Assembly: GCF_009707865.1 (NCBI RefSeq)
Contig: NZ_WMBA01000057.1
Location: 1-52,903, forward strand
Direction: 5' to 3'
Length of the DNA: 52,903 nt
Origin: Amycolatopsis pithecellobii
Lineage (GTDB): Bacteria > Actinomycetota > Actinomycetes > Mycobacteriales > Pseudonocardiaceae
Both the position numbers and the translations under genes were made by a program. Shown here in pieces: positions 16,315 to 24,409 of the stretch (position 1 is its first letter; each line of letters opens with the position of its first letter). Under the pieces are notes generated by a model, which had not been told where the DNA came from, ran no database searches, and saw only the letters and a program-made list of their open reading frames with translations.

Positions 16315-17822
16315 TGCGCACGGTACGGGACAGCCTTTTCGCCGCCCAGTACCAGGACCGGGTACTGGTCGAGCAGTTGGCCGAAGACGGGACGGTCGCC
16401 GAAACGGTGACCTACGGCCAGGTTCGGGCCTGGAGCGATCACATCCGGAACGCGTTGGCGAACCGCAGCACAGCACCGGGCGCGGTGGTCGGCCTGATCG
16501 CCGGCAACACTCCCGCGTGGGTGGCCGCGGATCTGGCGTTGCTGCTGGGGCACTTCGTGGAAGTGCCGGTGCCACTGGCGTTTTCCGCTGAGCAGGCCGC
16601 TTCCTTGTTGGGAGAGGCCGAAATTTGCCTGGCCGACGAGGCCGGTGCACGGAAGCTCGCCGAGTGGGGACTGGCCGGTGCCGGCACGATCGTCCCGATC
16701 GAGGGGCTCGCCGAAAACGGTCCTGCGCCAAGGCTTCCGGACGAACCGGCCGGCGACCGCATCGTCAAGATCATCCACACCTCCGGTACGACCGGAGTTC
16801 CCAAGGGCGTGAAGATCCGCCGTGACGCGCTCGACATTTTGGTCGGGTCACTGGATTCCGTGACACCGGAAGGCACGTTCGACCGGTACCTGTCGTTGGT
16901 GCCGTTGAGCCTGCTCATCGAACAGGTCGCGGCGATCTACCTCCCGATGCGCGCCGGCGGCCGGGTGGTGCTGATGCCGGACTCGACACCGTTGCTGGGC
17001 ACCGCCGGGTCGCGGGCCGGTGACGTGGTGAGCTGGCTCAGTACGGCCCGGCCGAGTGCCACGGTCCTGCCGCCGGCCGCGGTCAGCGCGCTGAGCAAGG
17101 CCGTGAGCGAAGGCGACCTCGACGGCGTACTCAGTGGGACGCGGCCGTTCCTGATGGCCGGGGGCGCGCCGGTCAACGACGAGGAACTGCACCGGCTGGA
17201 TGCGGCCGGGCTCCGCGTGCATGAGGGCTATGGGTTGTCGGAGAACAGTTCCGTGGTCGCCTGGAACACGCCGGATGACTGGCGGCCCGGCACGGTCGGC
17301 AAACCGCTGCCGCATTGCACCGTGCGACTTTCCGCCGCCGGTGAACTGCTCGTCAAATCTCCGACCCTGTTCGCGGGCTACACGGTGGAGGACCCCACCA
17401 GCAGGCCCGTTGACGCCGACGGGTGGCTGCACACCGGGGACCGGGCGGAGATCGATGCCGACGGGTTCGTCCGCATCCTCGGCCGCTTGAAGAACGTCAT
17501 CATCACCAGCCACGGTCGCAACGTCTCGCCGGAGTGGGTCGAAGGCCGGTTACGTGGCTGTCCCGGGGTGCTCGACGCCGTCGTGTTCGGCGACGGGCTG
17601 GAACATCTCGTCGCGGTACTGGTCACCCACCCCGATGCGGAACCCGATGAGGAAGAACTGCGCCGCCAGGCCCACGCGTTCGCCGCACGGCAACTATCCG
17701 AAGTGGACAGACCAGAGCGCATCATCGTCGTCCCCGACGGCAAAGCCTTCCGCGCTCGCTATTTCACGGTGACCGGACGGCCGCGCCGTGAACAGATTTT
17801 CAAGGAGCTGGTTCCGTCATGA
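16314..17822 (+). CDS. AMP-dependent acyl ligase/synthetase
   Basis: A 502-residue member of the ANL superfamily. The ATP loop is IIHTSGTTGVPKG (about residues 158-170), the A5 motif YGLSEN, then TGD in GWLHTGDRAEIDADGF and the hinge GRLKNVI. The C-terminal A10 motif reads TVTGRPRREQI, so Arg489 stands where the catalytic Lys of TGK is normal. Activation of a carboxylate to acyl-AMP is expected, but the substitution may slow or redirect it. Codon 413 (17550-17552) is the rare TTA. It overlaps both neighbours, giving tight coupling with the haemolysin-family and TauD genes. No carrier protein is encoded nearby. Confidence 0.88.
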   Translation: MRTVRDSLFAAQYQDRVLVEQLAEDGTVAETVTYGQVRAWSDHIRNALANRSTAPGAVVGLIAGNTPAWVAADLALLLGHFVEVPVPLAFSAEQAASLLGEAEICLADEAGARKLAEWGLAGAGTIVPIEGLAENGPAPRLPDEPAGDRIVKIIHTSGTTGVPKGVKIRRDALDILVGSLDSVTPEGTFDRYLSLVPLSLLIEQVAAIYLPMRAGGRVVLMPDSTPLLGTAGSRAGDVVSWLSTARPSATVLPPAAVSALSKAVSEGDLDGVLSGTRPFLMAGGAPVNDEELHRLDAAGLRVHEGYGLSENSSVVAWNTPDDWRPGTVGKPLPHCTVRLSAAGELLVKSPTLFAGYTVEDPTSRPVDADGWLHTGDRAEIDADGFVRILGRLKNVIITSHGRNVSPEWVEGRLRGCPGVLDAVVFGDGLEHLVAVLVTHPDAEPDEEELRRQAHAFAARQLSEVDRPERIIVVPDGKAFRARYFTVTGRPRREQIFKELVPS

Positions 17823-18730
17823 CCATTGACTTCACCCGCCTCGGCGAAGGTGACGGCCTGCTCGTCACGCCCGCCACCGGGCAGGCATCTCTGGCCGAGA
17901 TCGACCAGGTCGGTCTGGTGGAGTTGCTCGCCGACGCCGGCCACCTCCTCATTCGCGGTTTCCCGGCGAGCGTAGAGGATTTCAACGCGCTCGTGCAGCG
18001 GCACAGCTCCCGCACAACACTCGACCCGGCAAGGACGTTCCACGGTTCGGCCGCGCAGAAAGTCGATTCCGGGCACGACCCGATCGGTCTGCACCTGGAA
18101 AACGGTGCCACTCCCTTCGCCCCCGATCTGCTGTGGTTCCACTGTGTCAAGGCCGCCGGTTCCGGTTCGCAGACGACCGTCTGCGACGGCTACCGGGTGT
18201 GGGAGGCGTTGTCGGAGAGCACCCGGCAGTTGTTCACCGCCCAGCCCATCACGTTTGCGCGCAACGTCCCGGCGGCGCTGTGGCGGCGGCTGGCCGCGTT
18301 CCTCGCCAACGACGGGCGCACCCCGGAGGACATGACGGTCGAGAGCCTTTATCAGCTGGCCAACCCCGGTAGTCAGGCCTCGTTCGTGGAAATCAACGAA
18401 GGCGGAGACCTGCGCTACGAGTACGCCATGTACGCCGCACACCCGACCAAATGGTCCAGCCGGGTCGCGTGGGCGAACAGCATTCTGGGTCCGTCTTTCA
18501 ACTACGAGGCACCGGACATCCGGTTCGCCGACGGCACGCGCATCCCGGACGACGCGGTCGCGGAATACACCGAGGTGACCGAGAAGCTCACCGAGGAGAT
18601 CGCTTGGCAGGACGGTGACATCGTGTTGATCGACAACTCGCGGGTCATGCACGGCCGGCGCGCGATCACCGATCCGGACCGCACGATCCTCAACTCCCAG
18701 AGCTACGCCAAGGAAAAGGTCGCGGCATGA
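17819..18730 (+). CDS. TauD/TfdA-family 2-oxoglutarate-dependent dioxygenase
   Basis: A 303-residue non-haem iron oxygenase. The iron ligands appear as His92-x-Glu94 (GLHLENGATPF) and the distal His278 in DNSRVMHGRRAI. The Arg after it (280/281) is placed to bind 2-oxoglutarate. HxE instead of HxD is seen in part of the family and should be functional. Enzymes of this fold hydroxylate, desaturate, epoxidise or, in the ScoE group, form isonitriles; the sequence alone does not tell which. The ATG overlaps the ligase stop in ATGA and the stop overlaps the next ATG, so it belongs to the same translational chain. Confidence 0.9.
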   Translation: MTIDFTRLGEGDGLLVTPATGQASLAEIDQVGLVELLADAGHLLIRGFPASVEDFNALVQRHSSRTTLDPARTFHGSAAQKVDSGHDPIGLHLENGATPFAPDLLWFHCVKAAGSGSQTTVCDGYRVWEALSESTRQLFTAQPITFARNVPAALWRRLAAFLANDGRTPEDMTVESLYQLANPGSQASFVEINEGGDLRYEYAMYAAHPTKWSSRVAWANSILGPSFNYEAPDIRFADGTRIPDDAVAEYTEVTEKLTEEIAWQDGDIVLIDNSRVMHGRRAITDPDRTILNSQSYAKEKVAA

Positions 18731-19056
18731 GGTACGGCATCATCATCCGCTACGAGTTCTCCCCCTCGTGGCTGCAACTGGACCGCGCCGAACGCAACGC
18801 TCATGAAGAGGTTTTCCAGCGCGAGATCGTTGCGCCGTTTTCCGACAAGCTGTCGATCAGGCATTTCGACGCCGAAGCGTTCGCCACGGGATTCTCGGAT
18901 TTCTTCCTGGTCACCACCGAGGATCTGCGGGCCTATTACTACTTCATCGAAAAGCTTCGGGACAGCAGTTTCATCGCCAATGGCTGGGCACGCATTCACG
19001 ACATCACCATCGGCATCGAGGACGGCTACAAGGAGTACGAACGTGACCTTGGCTGA
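18727..19056 (+). CDS. Darcynin-family protein (109 aa)
   Basis: A small cytoplasmic alpha/beta protein matching the darcynin family pattern: SPSWLQLDRAERN, IRHFDAEAFATGFSDFFLV, TTEDLRAYYYFIEKLRDS and DITIGIEDGYKEYER. The family has no established biochemical role that I know of; the fold is likely a ferredoxin-like dimer of the Dabb kind. It sits between two oxygenase genes and overlaps both, by ATGA upstream and by 14 nt downstream. A helper role for the di-iron oxygenase or a cyclase-like role on the intermediate is possible, but both are guesses. Confidence 0.75.
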   Translation: MRYGIIIRYEFSPSWLQLDRAERNAHEEVFQREIVAPFSDKLSIRHFDAEAFATGFSDFFLVTTEDLRAYYYFIEKLRDSSFIANGWARIHDITIGIEDGYKEYERDLG

Positions 19057-20023
19057 ACGATCGGACGTGGCCGCACAGATCCGCGGCGAGCTGGCCTCGA
19101 TCACCCGATTGGCCCATGTCAACACCTTCCATCCCAACGCCTTCGACTGGGCGGAGGCCACCGCGCCCGCAGAGCTGCCGTTCCTGTCCGAAATGGCCTT
19201 CGGCGAGCGTGGCCACGAACGGCAGGCGATGGCATATATCACCAAGGAACTGGCGCAGCTGGCGGAAATCGAACGGCATGTCAGCGCCGTGATGACGCTC
19301 GTGCTCGGCGAGTTGCAGGACCGGCCCGACGAGATCAACACCGGCCATGAACTGCACCACGCGCTGTCCTGCTTCGCCGCGGAGGAGATCCAGCACGCCA
19401 ACACGTTCTACCGGTACGTGCGTTCACTGTCCAATGTGGAGCCCCGGGTCGACGCCGGACTGTTCGGCGAACGGCTCGCGGTTTTCCAGACCGACGACCA
19501 TCCCTACGTCAAGCTGATCGCCCTGTGCTGCTCGGCGTATGTGGGCGAGTCGGTGATCACGGTGTTCGAACACCGCACCGACGCGTTGGACCCGATGCGT
19601 AACCGGTTCCTCACCCGGCTGCTGCACACCCACGGTCTCGACGAGGCCCGCCACGTGAAGATCGACCACGTGGCGATGAAACTGCTCTACCCGGCTCTGG
19701 ATTCGCGGCAACGAGACCGGGTGCGGACTCTGGTGTCCGCGATCGAGGAGCTCAACCGCCGGCTTGCCGGTGCGTTCCAGCAAGCGACGGCTGAAACGCT
19801 CGGCGTGGATTTCGTGACGGGTAACCCGGCTGCCGTCGTGCAGTTGGAGATGACCCGCCGGTTCGGCGCGCAGCTCTTCGCTCCGGACGGCTCGTTGCGC
19901 GACGTGGACGAGATGGTCGACGACGAACTGCACCGGTTGCTCGCCGATTTCTCCGGACAGACATGGGTTCATCGCGGCCCCCGTGCCGTACTGGCTCTCG
20001 GCGCGGCCGGAGGTGCGGCATGA
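19043..20023 (+). CDS. AurF-type di-iron oxygenase
   Basis: A 326-residue helical ferritin-like oxygenase. The start is the GTG at 19043, 8 nt after AAGGAG and inside the end of the darcynin gene. Metal motifs match the AurF (p-aminobenzoate N-oxygenase) layout: Glu115-x2-His118 in AAEEIQHANTFYRY, Glu169 in YVGES, and His197-x3-Glu201-x2-His204 in HGLDEARHVKID. The first Glu ligand I could not place with certainty. AurF relatives oxidise amines to hydroxylamine or nitro groups, and others hydroxylate carbon. With a TauD enzyme and a P450 in the same set, N-oxidation of an acyl-amine product is a reasonable guess. The stop overlaps the exporter start in ATGA. Confidence 0.88.
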   Translation: MTLAERSDVAAQIRGELASITRLAHVNTFHPNAFDWAEATAPAELPFLSEMAFGERGHERQAMAYITKELAQLAEIERHVSAVMTLVLGELQDRPDEINTGHELHHALSCFAAEEIQHANTFYRYVRSLSNVEPRVDAGLFGERLAVFQTDDHPYVKLIALCCSAYVGESVITVFEHRTDALDPMRNRFLTRLLHTHGLDEARHVKIDHVAMKLLYPALDSRQRDRVRTLVSAIEELNRRLAGAFQQATAETLGVDFVTGNPAAVVQLEMTRRFGAQLFAPDGSLRDVDEMVDDELHRLLADFSGQTWVHRGPRAVLALGAAGGAA

Positions 20024-21384
20024 CCTCTCCGGACGCCGCCACGGCGACGGCGGGATCCGGTGGTGTCGCACGGAAGGCGGTGGTGGCCGCGGCGGTGCTG
20101 GGGCTGCTGATGGCGGCCATGGACGCCACCGTGGTGGGAACCATGTTGCCCACGGTGATTCATGACGTCGGTGGTGCCACCCGTGGCGGCTACGCCTGGC
20201 TCGTCTCGGGATTCCTGCTGGCGCAGGTTGCGGCCACCCCGGTCACCGGCTGGATCGCCGACCGCATCGGGAGCCGGGTGCTGATGGTGGCCGCGGCCGG
20301 GGCATTCCTTGCCGCGTCGCTGCTCGCCGGTGTCGCCCACTCCTTTGTGCTGCTGGTGGTGGCGCGGGTTTTGCACGGGGCCGCGGCGGGTGCCCTGGTG
20401 GTGTCCAGCTACGTGATCGTCGGCCGGTTATACGGGCCGGAGCGCCGCGCCGCCGCACAGGGTCTGCTCAGCACGGTGTGGGGAGTGGCCGCGGTTGTCG
20501 GCCCGGTGCTGGGTGCCACGATCACCGGTGCGTGGGGCTGGCGGTGGGTGTTCCTGCTCAACGTGCCGCTGTGCCTCCTCGTCGCTGCGACTGTCCTATT
20601 CGGACTTCCCGGCCGGGCGTCGGTGAATTCCACCGGCCGGGCGCTGTTTCCTGCCGGTGAGTACAGCATGCTCATCGGCGGCGCGGCCCTGATTTTGCTG
20701 GCGCTGCAGGCTTCCGGGCTCGGTCTGGGTGTCGCCGGCGGGATCGTCGCCGCCGTCCTCGGTGTGGTGTTGCTCGCCGGAGTTCGCCGATCCCGCGGTG
20801 CGCTGCTGGTTTCCAGCGCGCTGCGGGCGACCCCGTCCGGTGCGGGCGCGGTGGCCACCCTGGGGGCGTGCATGGTGATGTACGCGACGGTGACGGTGTT
20901 GCCGGTGCAGCTGGCCGCGCGGGGCACCACCACCACGGGAATCGCCGTGATCATCGGGGTGGCCGCGCTGGGCTGGGTGGTGGCCAGCGCGGTGACGGGC
21001 GGCATGCTCAACGCCCGCGGCTACCGCATTCCGATGACAGTGGGCGCGATACTGCTCGTGATCGGCGCTTCGGGTGCCGCCCTTGGCATCCTCCCGTGGG
21101 CGGTGGGCGCCGCGGTGGGCCTCGGCACCGGTGCGGTCACCGCCGCCGCGCTGGCGTTGATGCAGGACCAGGCTCCGCCACGGCAACTCGGTGTCGCCAC
21201 GTCGTCAGCCACGCTGCTGCGCAACCTCGGCGCCGCCGCCGGGATCAATGGCCTCGCCGCACTGTCCACCAGCTCCGGCGCTGCCCACAATCCGGCCTTC
21301 TGGGCACTGACCGCCGTGGCGGTGTTACTGGTCCTGGCCCCGGCCGCAACAACCCCGTCACGCCGCACGACGGTCGAATACTGA
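20020..21384 (+). CDS. MFS drug exporter, DHA2-like
   Basis: A 454-residue membrane protein with 12 to 14 helices. Helix 1 carries AAMDATVVGTMLP, the D1 motif of the EmrB/QacA (DHA2) group. Motif A is seen as GWIADRIGSRVL and motif C as STVWGVAAVVGPVLGATITG. It is probably the efflux pump for the product of the preceding genes, giving export and self-protection. It starts within the di-iron oxygenase stop (ATGA). Two rare TTA codons, at 20428-20430 and 21325-21327, raise the possibility of bldA-type developmental control. Confidence 0.9.
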   Translation: MTSPDAATATAGSGGVARKAVVAAAVLGLLMAAMDATVVGTMLPTVIHDVGGATRGGYAWLVSGFLLAQVAATPVTGWIADRIGSRVLMVAAAGAFLAASLLAGVAHSFVLLVVARVLHGAAAGALVVSSYVIVGRLYGPERRAAAQGLLSTVWGVAAVVGPVLGATITGAWGWRWVFLLNVPLCLLVAATVLFGLPGRASVNSTGRALFPAGEYSMLIGGAALILLALQASGLGLGVAGGIVAAVLGVVLLAGVRRSRGALLVSSALRATPSGAGAVATLGACMVMYATVTVLPVQLAARGTTTTGIAVIIGVAALGWVVASAVTGGMLNARGYRIPMTVGAILLVIGASGAALGILPWAVGAAVGLGTGAVTAAALALMQDQAPPRQLGVATSSATLLRNLGAAAGINGLAALSTSSGAAHNPAFWALTAVAVLLVLAPAATTPSRRTTVEY

Positions 21385-21528
21385 CCGTTCGTTACGCCCG
21401 ATCGGACAGCGTGAATTGCACCAGAGTGCCGCGAAATAGGCCAGACGGGGGCATTTCCTTGCTTTCGCGCGGAGAAATCTGGACTCAATGGTTGTGCGCC
21501 CTTAGTCGCCGCCAGCCAAGGAGTACGA

Positions 21529-22722
21529 GTGACGGTGCACGAGCTCGCCCGTGGTTTCGACCATTTGGATCCGCATATCGGTGACACCGTGCACGAGACG
21601 TTGCGGGAGTTCCGCCGGGAGTGTCCGGTGGCGCACAGCGAGGCGCACGGCGGGATGTATGTGGTGACCCGGGCCGATGAACTGCGGACGGTCGCCGAAC
21701 ACGGGGAGATCTTTTCCTCGGCTGCCGAGGTCGGAGCGGTGGTGGTGGCCCCGGAAACGGGGCGGGTGATCGCGCCGTTGTTCGAGCAGGATCTCACCGA
21801 GCATGCGGTGTGGCGGCGGCATTTGCAGCCGTTTTTCACGCCCCGTGCCGCGGCAGGTCATGCCGGGTATGTGCGGCGGGTGGCGCGCGAGCTGGTCGCT
21901 GAGCTGGTTCCGCGTGGTGAGGCGGATTTCGTGCCGGATCTGTGTGCACGGATCCCGCCGCTGGTGGTGGCTTCGCTGCTGGGCATCCCCGAGCCGGAGC
22001 GGCCGATACTCGCGTCATTGGTGCATCGCCTGGCCGGTGCGGGCAGTGAGCAGGAGGCCTCGGAGGCAGGGCAGGAGTACACCGATTTCCTGCTCGCCCA
22101 GATCCGGGCACGTCGCGGCGCGTCCGGGAACGATGTGCTCACCTCGGTGGTCAACAGCGATATCGGCGGACGCCTCGCCGACGATTATGAATTGCTGAAG
22201 TTCGCGTTTCTGTTGGTGGCGGCCGGAAACCTGACCACGACCGATCAGCTGGCGAGCATTCTGCTGGAGCTGGCCTGTGACGATGCACTGCGGCGCCGGG
22301 TGGTGGCGGACCCCGGATTACTTCCGCAGGTGATCGAGGAAAGCGTGCGGCACGAATCGGCGGTGGCGGCGACCGGCCGGACCGTCGTCACCGACACCGA
22401 GCTGGCGGGGGTGCCGTTGCACAAGGGGGATCGCATGCTGCTCACCTGGGGCTCGGGCAACCGCGACGAAAAGTATTTCCCCGATGGGGACGAGTTCAAG
22501 CTCGGCCGGCCCCGCAAACCCCACCTCGGCTGGGGAGCAGGCGCCCACCGCTGCCTCGGACTCCACATAGCACGAGTGGAACTGCGCGTGATCTGCGAAG
22601 AACTCCTCGCGGCGATCCCCGATTTCCGTGCCCCCCAAGGATTCGTGCCGCAACGCAGCTACGGCGTCATCCGCGGAGTCAAGTCGGTGCCGGTCACGTG
22701 GCGGAGTCATCGAGCGCAGTAG
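21529..22722 (+). CDS. Cytochrome P450
   Basis: A 397-residue bacterial class I P450. The ExxR motif is ESVR in VIEESVRHES, and the haem loop is LGWGAGAHRCLGLHIA with the thiolate Cys. The I-helix reads AAGNLTTTDQ, so Leu replaces the acidic residue of the usual AG-x-D/E-TT proton relay. This could change proton delivery or favour a non-standard reaction. The gene starts with GTG, 9 nt after AAGGAG. A TTA codon lies at 22318-22320. It follows the exporter by 144 bp and ends in a 16-nt convergent overlap with the TetR gene. No ferredoxin or reductase gene is adjacent. It is probably a tailoring enzyme of the set. Confidence 0.92.
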   Translation: MTVHELARGFDHLDPHIGDTVHETLREFRRECPVAHSEAHGGMYVVTRADELRTVAEHGEIFSSAAEVGAVVVAPETGRVIAPLFEQDLTEHAVWRRHLQPFFTPRAAAGHAGYVRRVARELVAELVPRGEADFVPDLCARIPPLVVASLLGIPEPERPILASLVHRLAGAGSEQEASEAGQEYTDFLLAQIRARRGASGNDVLTSVVNSDIGGRLADDYELLKFAFLLVAAGNLTTTDQLASILLELACDDALRRRVVADPGLLPQVIEESVRHESAVAATGRTVVTDTELAGVPLHKGDRMLLTWGSGNRDEKYFPDGDEFKLGRPRKPHLGWGAGAHRCLGLHIARVELRVICEELLAAIPDFRAPQGFVPQRSYGVIRGVKSVPVTWRSHRAQ

Positions 22723-23255
22723 AGGTCGATCGCGATGGTCATCCGCGCTCGGAACTCCTTGCGAGTGCGCACATCGTGCTTGATCCCGTTCGCCGTGCTG
22801 AGCAACGTCCTGGCCACGTCGATCGGGCGGATCCCGGTGTGGCCGGACGCGTCGGCGGCGAGAGCCGCGACGACGATCCTGAGGAAACGCTTGGGATATT
22901 CGACCGGCATCGCGTCGAGCAGCTCGGGATTCGAGTCGATCAGAATGCCGATCTCCTCGGACATCGGTCCGACATAACGGCCGGCCCAGTGGTCGAACGC
23001 GTCGATCAGCCGCTCGCGCAGCGGCCGATCGGGATCGGCGAGGGCATTTTTCGCCGCCTTGATGCTGTCGTCGAGCGCATGCTCCACGGCGGCCCGGAAA
23101 AGCTCGGCCTTGGACGGGAAGTGGAAGTACAGACCGGGCCGTGAGATGTCGGCGGCCTTCGCCACATCGTCCATCGACGCCTTGCGGTAGCCGTAGCGAG
23201 CGAACACCAGCAGGGCCGCGTCCAGCACATGGGTACGCCGATCATTGTCGCTCAC
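22707..23255 (-). CDS. TetR-family transcriptional regulator
   Basis: A repressor of about 182 residues with the TetR HTH at residues 20-55: YRKASMDDVAKAADISRPGLYFHFPSKAELF. The C-terminal ligand-binding helices show no residue that reveals an effector. An in-frame TTG at 23270 lies inside the palindrome, so the GTG at 23255 (VSDNDRRTHVLD) is the likely start. It diverges from the dehydrogenase gene with a 34-bp palindrome between them, the classic plan for self-control plus control of the neighbour. Confidence 0.9.
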   Translation of the reverse strand: MSDNDRRTHVLDAALLVFARYGYRKASMDDVAKAADISRPGLYFHFPSKAELFRAAVEHALDDSIKAAKNALADPDRPLRERLIDAFDHWAGRYVGPMSEEIGILIDSNPELLDAMPVEYPKRFLRIVVAALAADASGHTGIRPIDVARTLLSTANGIKHDVRTRKEFRARMTIAIDLYCAR

Positions 23256-23259
23256 CAGC

Positions 23260-23293
23260 ACACTATACAACCTATGCTTATTTTGTATAGTGT
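23260..23293. promoter_or_regulatory. 34-bp palindromic operator between tetR and the dehydrogenase gene
   Basis: Perfect 11-bp arms, ACACTATACAA at 23260-23270 and its exact complement at 23283-23293, are separated by 12 bp. The site ends 6 bp before the dehydrogenase ATG and begins 4 bp from the regulator GTG. Bound TetR dimers here would block both genes. Confidence 0.75.
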
Positions 23294-23299
23294 AGGGAA

Positions 23300-24262
23300 A
23301 TGCCGCTGATCACCACCGCCTTCGACGCCGGCAGCACCGCCGATGATGTCGTCACCGGACTCGACCTCACCGGCGTCCGTGCCGTCGTCACCGGCGCCAC
23401 CTCGGGGCTCGGCCGTGAGACCGCCCGCGCTCTCGCCAGTACCGGCGCCGAGATCACCCTCGCCGTACGCGACATCGGCGCCGGCACCGATGTCGCCAAG
23501 GACATCGCCGCGACCACGGGGAACAGCGCCGTCCACGTCGCCCACCTCGAACTCGCCGACCTCGCCACGATTACCCGATTCGTCGACGACTGGGACGGGC
23601 CACTCCATCTGTTGATCAACAACGCCGGCATCATGGCCTCCGCGCCAGCCCGGACCGTGCAGGGGTGGGAATTGCAGTTCGCGACCAATCACCTCGGCCA
23701 CTTCGCCCTGACTATTGGTCTATATCAAGCGCTCGCCGCCGGCGCGGCCGAGCGGGACGGAGCCCGGATCGTCGCCTTGACCTCCGGGGCGCACATGTAC
23801 TCACCGGTCGTTTTCGACGACATCCACTTCACCCGGCGCGCCTACGATCCCCAACTCGCCTACGGGCAGTCCAAAACCGCGAACTGCTTGCTGGCCGTGG
23901 AAGCCACCCGGCGCTGGGCGGCCGACGGGATCGTCGCGAACGCGGTCAACCCCGGCGGGGTGTCCACCGGTCTGCAACGGGACTTCACCCAGGACATGAA
24001 AGACCACCTCGACCGCCTCGAAGCCGCGGGCGTCTTCAGTTACAAGAGCGTCCAGCAGGGCGCCGCCACCACCCTGGTCGCCGCGACCGCGCCGGAGTTC
24101 GCCCACACCGGTGGCCACTACCTCGACGACGGCAACGAAGCGGACACCGTGCCCGACGATGCCGAACTGGCCGGCAACAGCCACGCGGTCAAGCAATGGG
24201 CGCTCGACCCCGACACCGCCCGGAAGCTGTGGCAAGTCTCCCTCGATCTACTGGGCCACTGA
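23300..24262 (+). CDS. Short-chain dehydrogenase/reductase
   Basis: A 320-residue SDR of the retinol-dehydrogenase/oxidoreductase type. The cofactor loop is VVTGATSGLGRETA (about residues 32-45), the NNAG motif is LLINNAGIMA, and the catalytic pair is in YGQSKTAN with a preceding Ser in LTSGAHMYS. An Arg after the second strand (AVRD) suggests NADP(H). The active site is complete. The substrate is unknown; regulation by the divergent TetR suggests a small lipophilic inducer that may also be the substrate. Confidence 0.9.
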   Translation: MPLITTAFDAGSTADDVVTGLDLTGVRAVVTGATSGLGRETARALASTGAEITLAVRDIGAGTDVAKDIAATTGNSAVHVAHLELADLATITRFVDDWDGPLHLLINNAGIMASAPARTVQGWELQFATNHLGHFALTIGLYQALAAGAAERDGARIVALTSGAHMYSPVVFDDIHFTRRAYDPQLAYGQSKTANCLLAVEATRRWAADGIVANAVNPGGVSTGLQRDFTQDMKDHLDRLEAAGVFSYKSVQQGAATTLVAATAPEFAHTGGHYLDDGNEADTVPDDAELAGNSHAVKQWALDPDTARKLWQVSLDLLGH

Positions 24263-24363
24263 ATCCGCATCCGTCCGAAATGTCCGCGAACACCGTTAAT
24301 GCCACACCGGTTTGCTCCCGTTCGGGAAAAGTTCACCGACCCAGGCGGGCCCCTTCATGTCCT

Positions 24364-24404
24364 CTCCTTACGTTCCTGTGGCTGAGCCGCGAGAACGTAA
24401 GGAG
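24364..24404 (+). promoter_or_regulatory. Long hairpin that hides the ribosome binding site of the ABC ATPase gene
   Basis: A 12-bp perfect inverted repeat (24364-24375 with 24393-24404, CTCCTTACGTTC and its complement) has a second 5-bp stem inside (24378-24382 with 24386-24390) capped by a TGA triloop. The 3' arm contains AAGGAG at 24399-24404, only 5 nt before the ATG. As RNA it would bury the ribosome binding site, so it looks like a translational switch. As DNA it could also be an operator. Confidence 0.65.
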
Positions 24405-24409
24405 CGTTG

